Assembly: GCA_023101725.1 (NCBI GenBank)
Contig: JALJCO010003102.1
Location: forward strand, 186,001 to 250,000
Reading direction: 5' to 3'
Length of the DNA: 64,000 nucleotides
DNA from: Atherinomorus stipes
Lineage: Eukaryota > Chordata > Actinopteri > Atheriniformes > Atherinidae
Below, piece by piece: positions 38,245-49,800 of the stretch. The position numbers and the translations under genes were made by a program. The notes beneath the pieces were generated by a model, which was not told the DNA's origin, ran no database searches, and was given only the letters and a program-made list of their open reading frames with translations. The stretch's first letter is position 1; every line of letters begins with the position of its first letter.

Positions 38245-38550
38245 TAGGCTGCACTGCAGCCTCACAGTATAAAGGTCGCTAGTTCGAATCTCGGATGGGC
38301 AGGGGTTCAAACAATATGGAGTTTGCATATTCCTCCCATGTACGTGTGGCTTCTCTCCAGGTACTCTGGCTTCCTCCTACCATCCAATGACATGCGTGTT
38401 AGGTAAATTCTAAATTGTCCTTTTGACTGAAGTGAGAGTGAGTGGTTGTTTGTTTTTCTGTGTTGGAAATTGAAAATTGTTGGGGTCGGCTCCAGTGACC
38501 CTGCAACCCTGAATTGAACAAGTGGTACAGAAAATGAATAAATGATGATG
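38245..38550 (+). mobile_element. Teleost tRNA-like SINE
   Basis: The head TGCAGCCTCACAG...GTCGCTAGTTCGAATCTCGG carries a B-box-like AGTTCGAATCT at 38281. It is followed by the standard fish SINE body (GGAGTTTGCATATTCTCC-like, TCTCCAGGTACTCTGGCTTC, GACATGCGTGTTAGG, GGCTCCAGTGACCCTGCAAC) and the tail AAATGAATAAATGATG. It carries several substitutions, so it is an old copy. Confidence 0.85.
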
Positions 38551-38669
38551 TAGCAATTTTTTGTTTATCATTCTTTTTCTTTTTTTGTCTTTTGAATTAC
38601 TATTGTGAGTTTAGCCTATTCTTTAATGAGAGGGTGTGAATAAAAATGTTGATGCCATACACTGAATAT

Positions 38670-39620
38670 TAATATAATACATTTCATTTATAGGTACCTT
38701 TCAGGACTCTCAGGGTCACTGTACAAAAGACAAGACAAAAGAAAATGAGAAAAGTAAAAAAGACAGTTACATACCGTATGAAAAATTTAGTTAAAACAGC
38801 AATAAAGTGCAACAGTGAGGTCGTTCCAGTCCCAGAACTGTTGGGAATATGCCTGCCTGACGTGTTTTAAGGTTGGAGTTGAAGGAGGTGAGAGAATATG
38901 AATGTTTTATGTTCGGTGGCAGAGAGTTCCAAAAACAGGGGCTGAGCAGCTGAAGGCTTTTGACCATGGTGGTAGAACAAGCGGGTGGAGGAGGTCCTCC
39001 TCCATCCAGCTCACCCTCCCACCCTCCACAGAAGGATCCGAGAGCTCTGCAGGGTGTGTTGGTGTGAAGGAAGGGGTGAGGTTGTTGATGGCATTGAAAG
39101 TGAGATTTTATCAATGATACAGAATTTAATTGGAAGCCAGTGGAATAGCTGCAGGACACGGGTAATACAACTGAAGGAGGGGGTTCTGGAAATAATCTGG
39201 AAGAATTATGAAGCAGCTGCAGTTTATGGAAGGGCTTGTCGGGTAAACCAAAACACGGCAGAGCCGTAAGAGTATCGAGATGGGATGTAACCAGGGAGCT
39301 GCCAGGTGTGAGAGATGCATGCAGGCGTAAGATGTGACGTAGATGAAAGTAAGCTGAGAGAGTGACATCATTTATGGGAACTTGGATGAGGGAGTGGTGT
39401 CGAGGATGACACCCAGACTCCTACCCTGGGGGAGGGGGAAACAGAGGAGTTGTCAATGGAAATAGAGAAGTTGTTTATCTTGGAGAGGATGGATTTAGTA
39501 ACAATGAGAAGAACCTCCATTTTATCAATGTTAAGTTTGAGAAAGTTAAGAGAAAACAACCTGATTTTCTGCATTCAATTGGAGAACGGTTTGATGAACA
39601 GGTAGAGTTGGGTGTCATCC
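38670..39620. mobile_element. Long dispersed teleost repeat, class unassigned
   Basis: Starts with ATTTATAGGTACCTTTCAGG then ACTCTCAGGGTCACTGTACA, a widely repeated fish word. It continues with AGAGTTCCAAAAACAGGGGC, TGGAAGCCAGTGGAATAGC and GGATTTAGTAACAATGAG blocks that I recognise as parts of a common repeat. Several antisense open frames are chance products of it. The transposon class is unknown to me. Confidence 0.55.
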
Positions 39621-40049
39621 AACTGGTTGAAATACAAAAAAACAAACAAGAAGTGTTTTGTTTTTTTCTTTGTTTTGTTGCCATACTTCCTTGACTGCCT
39701 TCAAATATGTCCACTACATTGGATACCGATTTAAAGTCTGTTTTCTAGTATATCTGCATGGCATGTAAGCAAATTAGCCACTTGATTGGACATCAGCGAG
39801 CTATCTGAAGAATAAATAAGTATGTTAAAATGTAATATATTGAATGCATTTCCAACAGAACAAGAAAATCTTACAACTATATTTTTTATAGAATGTTTAT
39901 ATCAAATAGATATATTTGCATTATTTTGTAAATATTTTTGTAGAATAGTTTAAATTAAACTAAATGAAAAGATAAAAAATAAAGAAAAGCATGACTTTGC
40001 ATGTCTGTAAAAGTATAAATTTGAAAAACTTTTTATTGATGATTTATGC

Positions 40050-40585
40050 ATCAGAGGGTTAAAAGCAGTCTTTCCAATACAAATACCAGTATCGGAAATG
40101 TCTCCGACACAGCCAACAATGCTGGTATTGGTATCGGTTAGTGTGGAGGTCAGGCACCAAGCCGATACCACATAATAGGAATATATTTATTAATTAGCTC
40201 TGTTAGCGCTGTCATAGTTCTTCTTTGCTGTTCTTGCAGCAGTTACGCTGCAGCCTGCTGTTTTAGAGGGGTGAAGAAGAACTGATCACCTGAAACCTGT
40301 TGGATAAGGAGCTAACTAGTACTCAAGTCAATGGTTTCACGCTGGATTCTCCCACCAGCAAGACTGCATTCAAAAACAGATGGCTTCAATTCGCCAAAAC
40401 ATCCATGTCTTAGAAAGCATTTAACCTGAGTCAGGCCTTACCACCACAAGGATAATTATTCCACCGTTGTGAAGTTGTAATATGATATTTTTTATAACGT
40501 AGTATCAGTACTCAATATCGGCTGATACCCACAGCACAAGTATCGGTATCGGGAGGGAAAAAATGGTTTTGGAATATCCCTAGTT
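40050..40585. mobile_element. TATCGG-rich non-autonomous element
   Basis: Dense TATCGGTATCGG / CCGATACC words at 40077-40170 and 40500-40560, ending GGAATATCCCTAG. The two ends are partly inverted. The interior around 40200-40450 is not repetitive. It is likely a degraded fish DNA element related in sequence words to those at 2440 and 15918. Confidence 0.5.
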
Positions 40586-40869
40586 AAAAGTGAACATTGC
40601 TCTATATCATGTCATTTCCAACATCTACAATCTTTTCCATGTTTCAGTGTCACCTCCACTACTGCATGTATTGTCACACAAAATTCCCACAAAAATAACA
40701 GTCATACCAATGATATGTTGCAAATTTGAAAATGAGACAAAGCTAAACTTCACCATTGCCTCCGGTATGCTTGTAATTGCAGAGAAAAACACTGCACATA
40801 TTGAAGGCATATTGGGTGACTGTGTGGCTATATGAATCAAAGCACGTTGTTACCTTTAACCCCACATAG

Positions 40870-41400
40870 CCCTCCTACTCCAGGAGAAGCTGACTGCTAG
40901 AGATGTCGATTCACACCATGTGGCCTGGATCCTCAGGTAATTTAGGATCCAGCTGGACAACAGACTGGACTAAGCTGCTATCTTGGAGACCATCTAAAAG
41001 CGGCAGAGCGGGATATACTGTACTTCCTCCTTTAAAATCTTCTCCAAGCTCCTGTACTGTATATGTTTTATAAGTCAAGTGTTGCCAGCATACTGTTCTA
41101 TGCTGGGAGGTAGTTCCACAACAAACAAACAAACAAAAAAAGATACAGAGAGTCTGAACAGGCTTATCCAGAGAGCCGGCTCTGTGGTTGGACTGAGCAT
41201 CAACTCTGTGGATGCGGTGTTGGAGCGTAGGACCATGACCGGGGTCAGAGCAATCCTGGATAACAGCAGCCTTCCTCTGAGCACTTTACAATGTAGAGGA
41301 GTTCCCTCAGCAACAGACTCCTAAAACAGAGCGGCTCAAACTATTTTACCACATGCCATCAGGCTACTTTTCCACAGTTGGGAAGAGAGGGGGGCTGTGA
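40870..41400 (+). pseudogene. LINE (L2/CR1-type) reverse-transcriptase 3' end, decayed
   Basis: Conceptual translation gives IQLDNRLDWTKLL near 40950 and, after frame changes, LNRLIQRAGSVVGLSI, VDAVLERRTMTGVRAILDNS and further C-terminal residues up to 41324. This is the familiar C-terminal end of teleost non-LTR reverse transcriptases. Frameshifts and missing upstream parts make it a dead 5'-truncated copy. A 3' UTR-like tail continues to about 41895 (GATTTCTTTTGGGATTAACA), interrupted by a second insertion. Confidence 0.65.
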
Positions 41401-41496
41401 GGGGGCCGTGTTAAGTCTAAATACAGATTTCCTTTGCACTTTTCTTTAACATTTTTTTATCTATTAATTGAGCTTCTATATGTACCCTTTTTTTTT

Positions 41497-41755
41497 TTTT
41501 AGAATCAATCAAAATCAAATCAAAGACGCTTTATTGATCCCAGAGGGGAAATTCATGTTTCAGTACAACCTGTACTAGCCCACAAACAAAACATATAAAC
41601 AAGACAGGATCAGGCAGACTGTGGCCACGCAGCCCTTCGCAGGGCGCACCTTTGCAGATACGGAAAACAATAACATGAGAAAAGGTGGGTATATAGGTGT
41701 TAAAAAAAGAGGTCTCCAACTCTACACGTACACAGGTGGAGAACTGGGAGACAAA
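41497..41755 (-). mobile_element. Antisense LINE/SINE 3' tail
   Basis: Reads AATCAATCAAAATCAAATCA followed by AAGACGCTTTATTGATCCCA and GAGGGGAAATTC, the reverse complement of a very common fish retroposon 3' end. It sits within the 3' tail of the preceding LINE, so it is a later insertion in the opposite direction. Confidence 0.6.
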
Positions 41756-43119
41756 AACAAATAATTTATTCAGTTGTACTTTTTTTTCTTTTCTTTTTGT
41801 AAGGCAAAAAGTTTGTAAGCAAGAAGTGATGTATGTGTGTGAGCAGCAGATTTCATTTGATTTCTTTTGGGATTAACAAATCCTTCTTTCTAAATACTTG
41901 AAAACACTATAAAGATGTGGACTATTTAAATTCAGACACTTTAGAATTGATCTTTTATGCCTGTGGAGCGTAGGTACACGGTTTAAGTAACTTGCTGCAG
42001 ATATCGGCTCCCATTAGGTATGAGCTGATATTACTGTGATTTTTTTTTTTTAAGTATTTCAAAGTAAACTTGCTGCATTTTTCCTTACATCTTAGCAGTT
42101 TCAGGATGCAGCTCTTTGCTTTAGCCGCCTGGCAGGAAGCAGACAGTTCAGTAGAGAGAACTCGTTTGTCACACGCCCCGTCATCTGCAGCATACCCCAG
42201 GAGGGCGAGGAGAAATTGGATTTGGGTGAGGAATGTGACGGAGTCATCCCAAGGGATGGATGTGACATTGGCTCTGTGTGAGGAAGAAGTAGTGATGAGG
42301 TGGTGTGAGTACATTGGTACCCTATCACCCCTCTGCTCTCCATCTCCCTCCAACCTGCTTTCTATCTGTCTCAGCACTGCCGCTGCAGTAATAGCTTTGT
42401 TATTGGGTTATGCTTTAGTTACAATACCGGAAATGTTGTTACGGCCTCCTGCCAGCGTTAAACAATTTCCCCAGCATTTCTCTGGACTGGTGCTTAATAC
42501 TTTGAGTAAATGCAGTCACCCTGAGCAGAAGCTCAATATTACAGGACTAGAGACCATTACACTTAAGTCACCGTTCTTATTTTATTTCATGTTTTTTTTT
42601 TCTTTTCTTCCACAGTCAATACCAATTTGCCCGTTTGAAATTTTTCATTATTATATTGCACATAAAGGCATAGTAGATGCAATGCTCCTATTTGTCCTGT
42701 TGGAGAACATAAACTAATCATTCTGTTTTATTTCTTTACAAAAACAGTGTTTATTTGTCATTTTGCAATTGCTGGAATCTGTCTATGAATACCCATAAAA
42801 TAGAGGTGGGTATATACTGGGGCAGAGTCCATAACATGAACTGGTTTAAGAAGATGACAGAGTTTGGGTTGCTCTCAACAGGACACTGATTTCAGGAACA
42901 GCAACAAATCCTAGAAAAAACAGCTGAAAAAGAAAACAGGGTGTTGCAATGATCTGAAGTGACGTGCAGTGGCAGGACCTGAAACTGATGCCCCAGTGGC
43001 AGAGCTGGCCACCCCAGTGAAAAATTTCTGGCTCTGCCACTGTGATCCCCACAAACCTCGATAAACTGAATGAGTGGGATGACGTTTCTCCACAACATTG
43101 CTAGAGACTGACAACTATG

Positions 43120-43305
43120 GTACTGTATGCTCGATTATGGAAAAAATCCTTATTGCGATTATTTTGATCAATACTGAAATCACGATAATTCAAACAATTA
43201 TTTTTTTATTTATGCAATGCATTTATTTAGGTTATTTTGGAGATCGTTTGACACAAAAACTAAAATCACGATCAACTTTTGATTCATTGCACAGCACTAC
43301 TGACA
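43120..43305. mobile_element. Decayed hAT-like remnant
   Basis: GATTATGGAAAAAATCCTTA, TTGCGATTATTTTGATCA and CTAAAATCACGATCAACTTT match words of an abundant fish non-autonomous hAT-like family, ending TGCACAGCACTAC. Ends and duplication are not resolved. Confidence 0.45.
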
Positions 43306-43809
43306 ACCTCATGCTGGAAATGATTTCTTCAAGTTGTCGCTTCTAAAAGCTACAAGCTCCTGAATTTAGTGGTTATTTCAGGCATATTTATGCATTTTGG
43401 TTGTAGTTTTTGTCAATTCAATTAAAACATGGTGCAAAAAGTTTTGCTCAGGTTTGTGTGAAGTTGGCTTTACTTTATTTTTAGGACCTGAAAAATGCCA
43501 GCTTGATTTATGAATTGCCCTTATTCGTGAAACCATCAAACTAGTTATTTGTAAGATTCAGCAGAAGTTCAAATTGTCTGATTTCTACTGAATTTAAGAA
43601 GGAAATGGGTACCTGTTATGAGAAACGCATCCAACCTCACTGTTTCATCATTCCTTTATGACTTGATTGATAGTTGCTTCACTTAACTGCATCAACCAAC
43701 AGGACATCATTCTCCACTGAACTGACAGCTGTGGTCATTGGGTTTCCATAGAAATACAGCGGTCCATTTTACCAGCTACTCATCTTGTTTCCTGCTTTTC
43801 TCTCTGCAG

Positions 43810-44013
43810 AGGCAACAATCCTCAGCTACGATGGCAGTAAGTTTATGAAGGTCCAGCTTCCAGTGGTGATGCACACAGAAGCTGAGGACGTGTCTCTTAG
43901 GTTCCGCTCCCAGCGAGCTTATGGGATCCTAATAGCCACCACATCTCGGGATTCTGCTGACACCCTGCGTCTAGAGTTGGAGGGGGGTCGCGTCCGCCTG
44001 ACAGTCAATTTAG
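43810..44013 (+). CDS. nrxn1: Neurexin-1 exon: LNS4 start
   Basis: 204-nt exon, phase 1 on both sides. The acceptor is TTTCTCTCTGCAG and the donor TTAG|GTAATG. It encodes (E)[20 protein letters not shown], then [20 protein letters not shown] and [18 protein letters not shown], the first strands of LNS4. The donor lies exactly at splice site 3: if the next microexon is skipped, the split codon becomes Gly and the protein reads NLGKGPET. An open frame starting at 43785 and ending at 44135 covers it but includes intron on both sides. Confidence 0.96.
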
Positions 44014-46764
44014 GTAATGCCTTGGATGTTCACACACTGCAGCAGCGAAGGCAAATCAAGCTTGATATCACTTTAAAATGCTCTCCAATTCCCCCTCACA
44101 CAGACGCCAGCTATTCTTATTTACTTTTTGAATAGAAGGAGAGGTTATACAGACTTTCAAGGTCTGAAGTCTGCGGCTCTAGGCTTACTGCCAGTTGAGC
44201 ACACAGCTATCTTTGCCCAGCAGGGAATGCTCGCTGCCCACTCTTTCCAATAACAGTTGAACAGCTAAAGATGCTTGCCGCTATGAAAGAAATTCTCCTT
44301 ATTGCACAAACACCGATGTGTTTGTTTGTGCTGCTGTTTCATTTCAAATGTCAAATGTATCAAAACAATCTTTGAGGGTATTTTCACAAAACCTCAACCT
44401 GATTCTTGATTGTTTCTTTAGATTGAGTTGAGTCATCATCTTTCTGGAAGAGATGAAAACTGTAGCGAGGATGACAGAAATTTGTACCAATGTGGTATTT
44501 CATCTTTGTTTATTCGATTGTTTTTTGAAGGATGAAGTGCACTGGTCACTTTTCTTTGCCCACCTTGCCTTTTTTTTTTTTTTCTTTTTTTTTTTTACAA
44601 AATTGCATCACATAATCCTCATCCGAATCATGTTACAGCCAATCACAATTCAGACTATAATAGTTTAAGCAGTGGGGAAGTTTATTCTTATTTAATATAC
44701 CAGATTGTCAGAACACCCACTTCAGCTGAGATTCATCCTGTTGCCATTTATATGAGGAGGCTGGTATCTCCTCTGGAGATGGAGTGTTTATGATATTGCA
44801 ACTCTGCACTGGTAATCTAATGTGAAACAAGCCTACATGTTGAAGTTTGGCCCTACAACTTCCTGCAAACATGTTCCTTAATGATTTTATCCGCCTTTGC
44901 CCTTTTGTCATTGTAGGAAGAAAACACTAGTGCACATAAAGCAGGCTGTGTTGAAGCACAGAAAGAGACTGAAGTGAAATGTGAAAATTAAAAACACACT
45001 GACAGCCATGCTTTCTTGTGTGCGAGTGTGTATGTGTGCTTATTTGCGCGGGGAAGAATTCACTGATGCCTGTGGAAAGTTTGATATGTCTCAAACACTG
45101 CAGTGCTGCAGAAATGATAGCCATCTATTTCTCCTTTCCACTGGCTAAACAGAAATGGGCTCCCTAAGTGGAGCCATTTAGCTGTGCATGCAAAGCAGAC
45201 AAGTCTGTGTCTGCTGTCAACCTCCAAAAGAGCATGTGTCCCACCGCGGAAGACAACAGCGCCACACACTGACAGAGCTGACAAGTTAGATCATGGCAAC
45301 TACAGAAAGATGCCCTCTGATGAAAACAACAGGCTGCTGGATTGTGTTTTCTTCGGGATTCTTTTTGACACGTTTAAGTGTCTTTGGAGTTTGTCTCTGG
45401 CCTTGAGCCCTGAAGCCTGTCTTCTTTGTCCCTCCTTCAAAAAGCGGAGCATTCCCTGTAAGGGTAGGCAAGTGCTGGTCTCTGGCTGTTTGCAACCACT
45501 TTTCTGCTGTGGTTGACAACACATGACAAGCAGGGCCAAACGGGAAGGAAGGGTGGGAGGTCGATTTGGGTCACCTTTCTCTGAGCACGACACAAGCTCA
45601 GAGTTGGAAATGAAAGAATAAAGTAACACAGACATAGTGTAGGGTTGGATCAATACGGTATTTGTTACAGTAATACCAAATGGAGTTTTAGCGGTACAGT
45701 CGAATGAGGATGGCATGTATATATTTTATATCCATGAAATAAAATAACTTCAGTGCTACATCTACATGTTTTACCGCAGATGCAGTAACCTCAATTCTAA
45801 ATCTATGATTTTAAAATAGTATCAGTAAAAAAAAAAAAAAAAGCTTGTATATTATAAGCACTTTTGTATGCAGAGACTGCTTTAACTTGAAGCAGCATGT
45901 CAGTGCAAATCCTGGTCTCCGTGGAGATAGCTGTCCCTTCTTTACACACTGTTAGGCAGAGCTGGGGAAAAATGTTCAGATCATTTAGTTCAGTAAGAGT
46001 ACATGCAAAGTACTGTTAACTAAATGTGCTGATAATGAAACATTATGTAATATTGCTATATTGTTATAACAGATCCAGTAGCAAAGCACATGTGCAGTTT
46101 ACACAACCCCAACAATTTACCTATGTTTCATTAGAAAAGCCTCAACAAGCTGTGAAGTAGCAGAAGGTAAAATGTGTAAAGTTTAATGCAACATAAACTC
46201 AGTACTTGATTAAAAGTAATCATTTATGTTGGTATAGACTAAATAATTTAATTTAGTAAAGCTGTCAAGCAAAGGTGGAAAATCCCATGACAGTGTGTTA
46301 AAGTTGGTCGTGCATCAGCAGGTAGGTGAATAGACAGTCGTATTTACAGACAGCGAGAGGGGGACAGAGTCAGAATACCTTCCAGTTGGCCCTGTATGAC
46401 CCTGACCAAAATCTGATGCTCTCATAATGACGTCACCTAAAAACAAACAGAAGTCCTGCAGTGTGCTGTAGAAAACAAATGGCTTAATGAAATAAATAAA
46501 TAAATAAAATGACCAAAACCATTTTCCTACTGGCTCTATCCTGTATTGCTGGAACATGTAATATTGTGAATTATTCTGCTCTGGCACGCCAACACTGCAG
46601 TGCTTTTACCAGCTTGCTGCAGCTGGGGGCCATGGGTGAGAGCATCAGAGGACGGACAGTGTCCGTGTGTGTGTCCCCAGAGGGGTGGACTGTATGCTTT
46701 AATGATGTCTGCAGCTGTAACATTGAAAGATGAATTTATCTCTCATCTATTCTTCCCCATCTAG
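44014..46764 (+). other. nrxn1: Intron upstream of splice-site-3 microexon
   Basis: 2.75 kb without recognised repeats apart from poly-T at 44570-44595 and poly-A at 45828-45842. It ends in a CU-rich acceptor (CTCTCATCTATTCTTCCCCA then TCTAG). No other exon is seen. Confidence 0.8.
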
Positions 46765-46850
46765 ATTGTATCAGGATTAACTGTACCTCCAGTAAGTGAC
46801 TGTTCATCTTTCCTTTTCTTCTCTTTCTCTGACTCCTGCTCTTTTTTTTA
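46737..46850 (+). promoter_or_regulatory. Pyrimidine tracts flanking splice-site-3 microexon
   Basis: CU-rich sequence lies immediately before the microexon (46740-46760) and again from 46806 to 46850 (TCTTTCCTTTTCTTCTCTTT then CTCT...CTCTTTTTTTT). Pyrimidine tracts on both sides of a short cassette exon are the typical layout for PTB-family repression. Only the motif layout is observed; regulation is inferred. Confidence 0.45.
46765..46791 (+). CDS. nrxn1: Neurexin-1 splice-site-3 microexon
   Basis: 27 nt between acceptor CCCCATCTAG and donor CCA|GTAAGT. With the base carried over from the previous exon it reads DCIRINCTS plus the first base of Ser, and continues SKGPET in the next exon. 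Mammalian neurexin-1 has DCIRINCNSSKGPET at this place, so the identity is firm despite the size. The exon is a multiple of three and symmetric in phase, so it can be skipped cleanly. The insert holds two cysteines and the sequon NCT; the mammalian copy has its sequon one position later (NSS). The insert sits in an LNS4 loop. Confidence 0.94.
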
Positions 46851-49800
46851 TTTTATTCCTAAAAAAATGTTTTCAGACACCTTTGCTTTTTGTTTTCTTG
46901 TTATAAAATACAGCGTTGAAGTGAAACCTCTCAAGACTATATGGATGGGAATTGAATCAAACAGATGACTTTACATTTGCATCAGTATTACATGTCATTT
47001 AAGCAAATTCCAACAACTACAGGAACATAAATTCCTGCTGATGTCTGCGTACAGTAAACTGAGCAGGGGGAGGAAATGGAGGGAGGCTTGAACTGAATAT
47101 GGCAGTCAGCTGTTATTTTACACACTGAGCTGTTTCTAATTAATGAACCTTTTCACTCTTGAATCCAGTCGGAATATTTTTAAATAAAAAACATGCTGTA
47201 GTGGTGCAGGTATTTAAGACCTGCATGATATCACTGTCTCCCCTTGCTTTCCTATCTTCTTTCCTTCCCCGTTTTGTTGTTTCACTTCTTCCTCAGTATT
47301 TCACGCCAGTTGTAAATTGATGAGGCCATTCAAAGTGCAGAGGAAATACAGAGTGTGATTTTATTATTGTCATTAACCTGCCTCACAGAGCAGAAAGGAA
47401 GGGATGAAGACAGAGGGAGAAAGAATAGATCCCGCTGAGGTGTTCACGGGTGATACGTGTGTGTTTGTGTACGTGCGAGTTTGAACAAAAGGGTTACATT
47501 GCAATATTTTTGGAGGTAAATATCCCTGACATTTATTATTCAGGAACACTGATGAATTAATAATTACTTCTCTGGAGTCATAATACGTGAACCGTTTATC
47601 TGATTAATGACTGTGAAGAGACAGACTCTGAATATTGGTAAACACCAACAGAAAATAGACAGTTGAAGTAAATATAACAGATATAATATATTTATATACT
47701 ATGTGGATAAAACTGCTGTATGAAAGCACCAGTGTTAGATCTATTTATGTGAGAATGCTACAGTAGTTGAAGGTCATTGCTTGATGAGAAGCGGAGTCAT
47801 ACACAACAAAACGCCTCCACACACAATCACATGATGTGACCTCCAGACATGCTTCTGCGAGCCAGCCCTTCTAACACCTTTCTAAATGCTAAATAGCGTT
47901 GTTCATGCATCTTGAATCGCATCCCTTGTTTGTGTATGCAGATAAAAAGCTCTAATTCCCCCGTCCACCTCCTTAAAAGGTCACTCTCGCATTATGAGAT
48001 GGTGTGAAGGCATAATCCGTGCATACTCGCACATCATTGGATGTTCTGATATTTCATATTTTTCCCCCGCTATATTTCTATAGTTATTAATTCTGCAACT
48101 ATACACTATGCACAGCTGTATTTATCTGATAACCTATGCAGTGGAGAAGTGGATTAAGTTTGAGAGCTTTAATGGCTTAAGAAGAGCAGTTAATAAAGGT
48201 TTCATTTGCTTAATTAAAGTGTTATTTGGAAATAATGCAATAGATCTTTTTTACATGCTCTGAATCAATAATATTTTAATTCTGCTAGAATATGTTCCAA
48301 AGGGAAATGATTAAGGAAACCAGTGAATACAGAAACAGCAGGTCTTGCTTTGATATTTTGGACCTAACTGTGTCATTGGAAAAAAGTGCAATTTAAGTTC
48401 TTGGAGAGTGCTGTGTTAATCCAGTGCATTTCCACTCATGGAGAATTAGCTTCCAATTCAATTTTTTTTTTCTGTGGTTATTTTTGCCCTCCTTTTTTTT
48501 TTCTTTTTTTATTGTTAATTAATGTGTCTTGTCAGGCGCTGCAGCTCCGGTCAGCTCGGAGGATGAGGAATTTCAGCACAGACTCAAAGAACACATCACT
48601 GTCAATTAGGAACCGAGGCTCCCTGGGGCTGCCCGGAGCTGTCTGAAGAAAACACTGCCACTTCGACTTAAACACTGTTAACAGGCACTGAGTGACACCA
48701 AACTGAAAATGGGAATTGAAAATATCTTGTGACAGATTTGCTATTTTTTGTCTGCAAATGGCTCTGCCATGTTCATTAACTTAAACAGCAGGTGAATCAT
48801 GCTTTACAGTCTACTCCAGCCAGGATGTGGATATGAGGGCATTTTCATTTGATTAGTCCCTCCAGGAGAATATCACCATCTTGAGCATCATTTGGAGGTG
48901 TTTATTCTCCCGTGATTAATCTTTCCTACATACTTGTATTTGTTTTGTTTGTTTGTTTGTTTTTTTCCTTTGTTTTTTAAATTTATGTGTCATAAAAGAG
49001 CTTCAGGACATTTACCTAACATTGGTATTACACCTGTGTGCTTGTCAGGCTTAATGGGAGGATGCATTTGGGTTGTGGTTCGTTTTGCTTTGTCATCCAA
49101 AAGGTTTATTTGCCACAATTATTGAGCGGTGGATTTCTGCACCACTCAGGGCTTTTTCTGAATTTAAATGTAAATTGTCTGCATTTTTTTCTCCTTTGTG
49201 CTTTCTTAGTCTTCCCCTTTATACAAACACTGCTACAGTGCTGAGCTCATTCAGTACACTGAGCCCAAATTCTCTACATCACTTATTCTTAAATAGGGCC
49301 TACTTTTTCCCTGGAATTTCAAGATCACATTTTTATCTTTAACATGTACATTTATCACATAAAATCTTACAAGGAGTACGGTAGGATGTAAATGGATAAA
49401 TAGAAAAAAAATATAATGTACCTCCTACATAAGCAGTGTCCAGTAAAAACAACAACAAAAAAAGCTATTAACACACTCTAATAAGGGGGCATTTATGTCT
49501 TTATTGATTGATTTGTTGTGGCTGGAGTGACTTAGTCAAATGAAATATTGGTTTAATGTTCCTCCTTACAAGTGGCATACACATGGACTTTATTGTCCAG
49601 CCACTTTGTAGCTAATCTGATGATTTAGTGACAGTAATGAATTCAAATATCTAATATGGTAATTTGGCTGATTGCACTGCCAATACTGAGTAGACAGTTT
49701 TTGAAATAAATTTGATAAGTTTTGAAAAAAAATCATCACTTGATTAATATCTATTAATTTGACCTTATTTAACTAATTCTAAGCCGTGCACCTTGCATGT

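Larger units (their letters stand above)
31520..43809 (+). other. nrxn1: 12.3-kb intron between EGF2 and LNS4
   Basis: The first 6 kb (31520-37400) is mostly unique-looking AT-rich sequence, including a segment at 32960-33107 related to one at 59122-59279. From 37400 to 41915 the intron is dense in repeats: a Tc1-like remnant, a SINE, a 0.95-kb dispersed repeat, a TATCGG-type element and LINE 3' ends. A further decayed hAT-like remnant lies at 43120-43305. A 215-codon open frame at 42070-42717 matches nothing I know. Confidence 0.85.

Noticed and set aside
38270..38300. tRNA-like B box
   Set aside because: Part of a SINE; no complete tRNA cloverleaf or anticodon arm.
38791..39371. Several overlapping open frames on both strands
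   Set aside because: They fall inside a dispersed repeat and show no transposase or reverse-transcriptase motif.
42070..42717. 215-codon plus-strand open frame, the longest outside the neurexin exons
   Set aside because: No recognisable domain, low-complexity hydrophobic tail, no splice or promoter context, and an AT-rich end. It is most likely chance.
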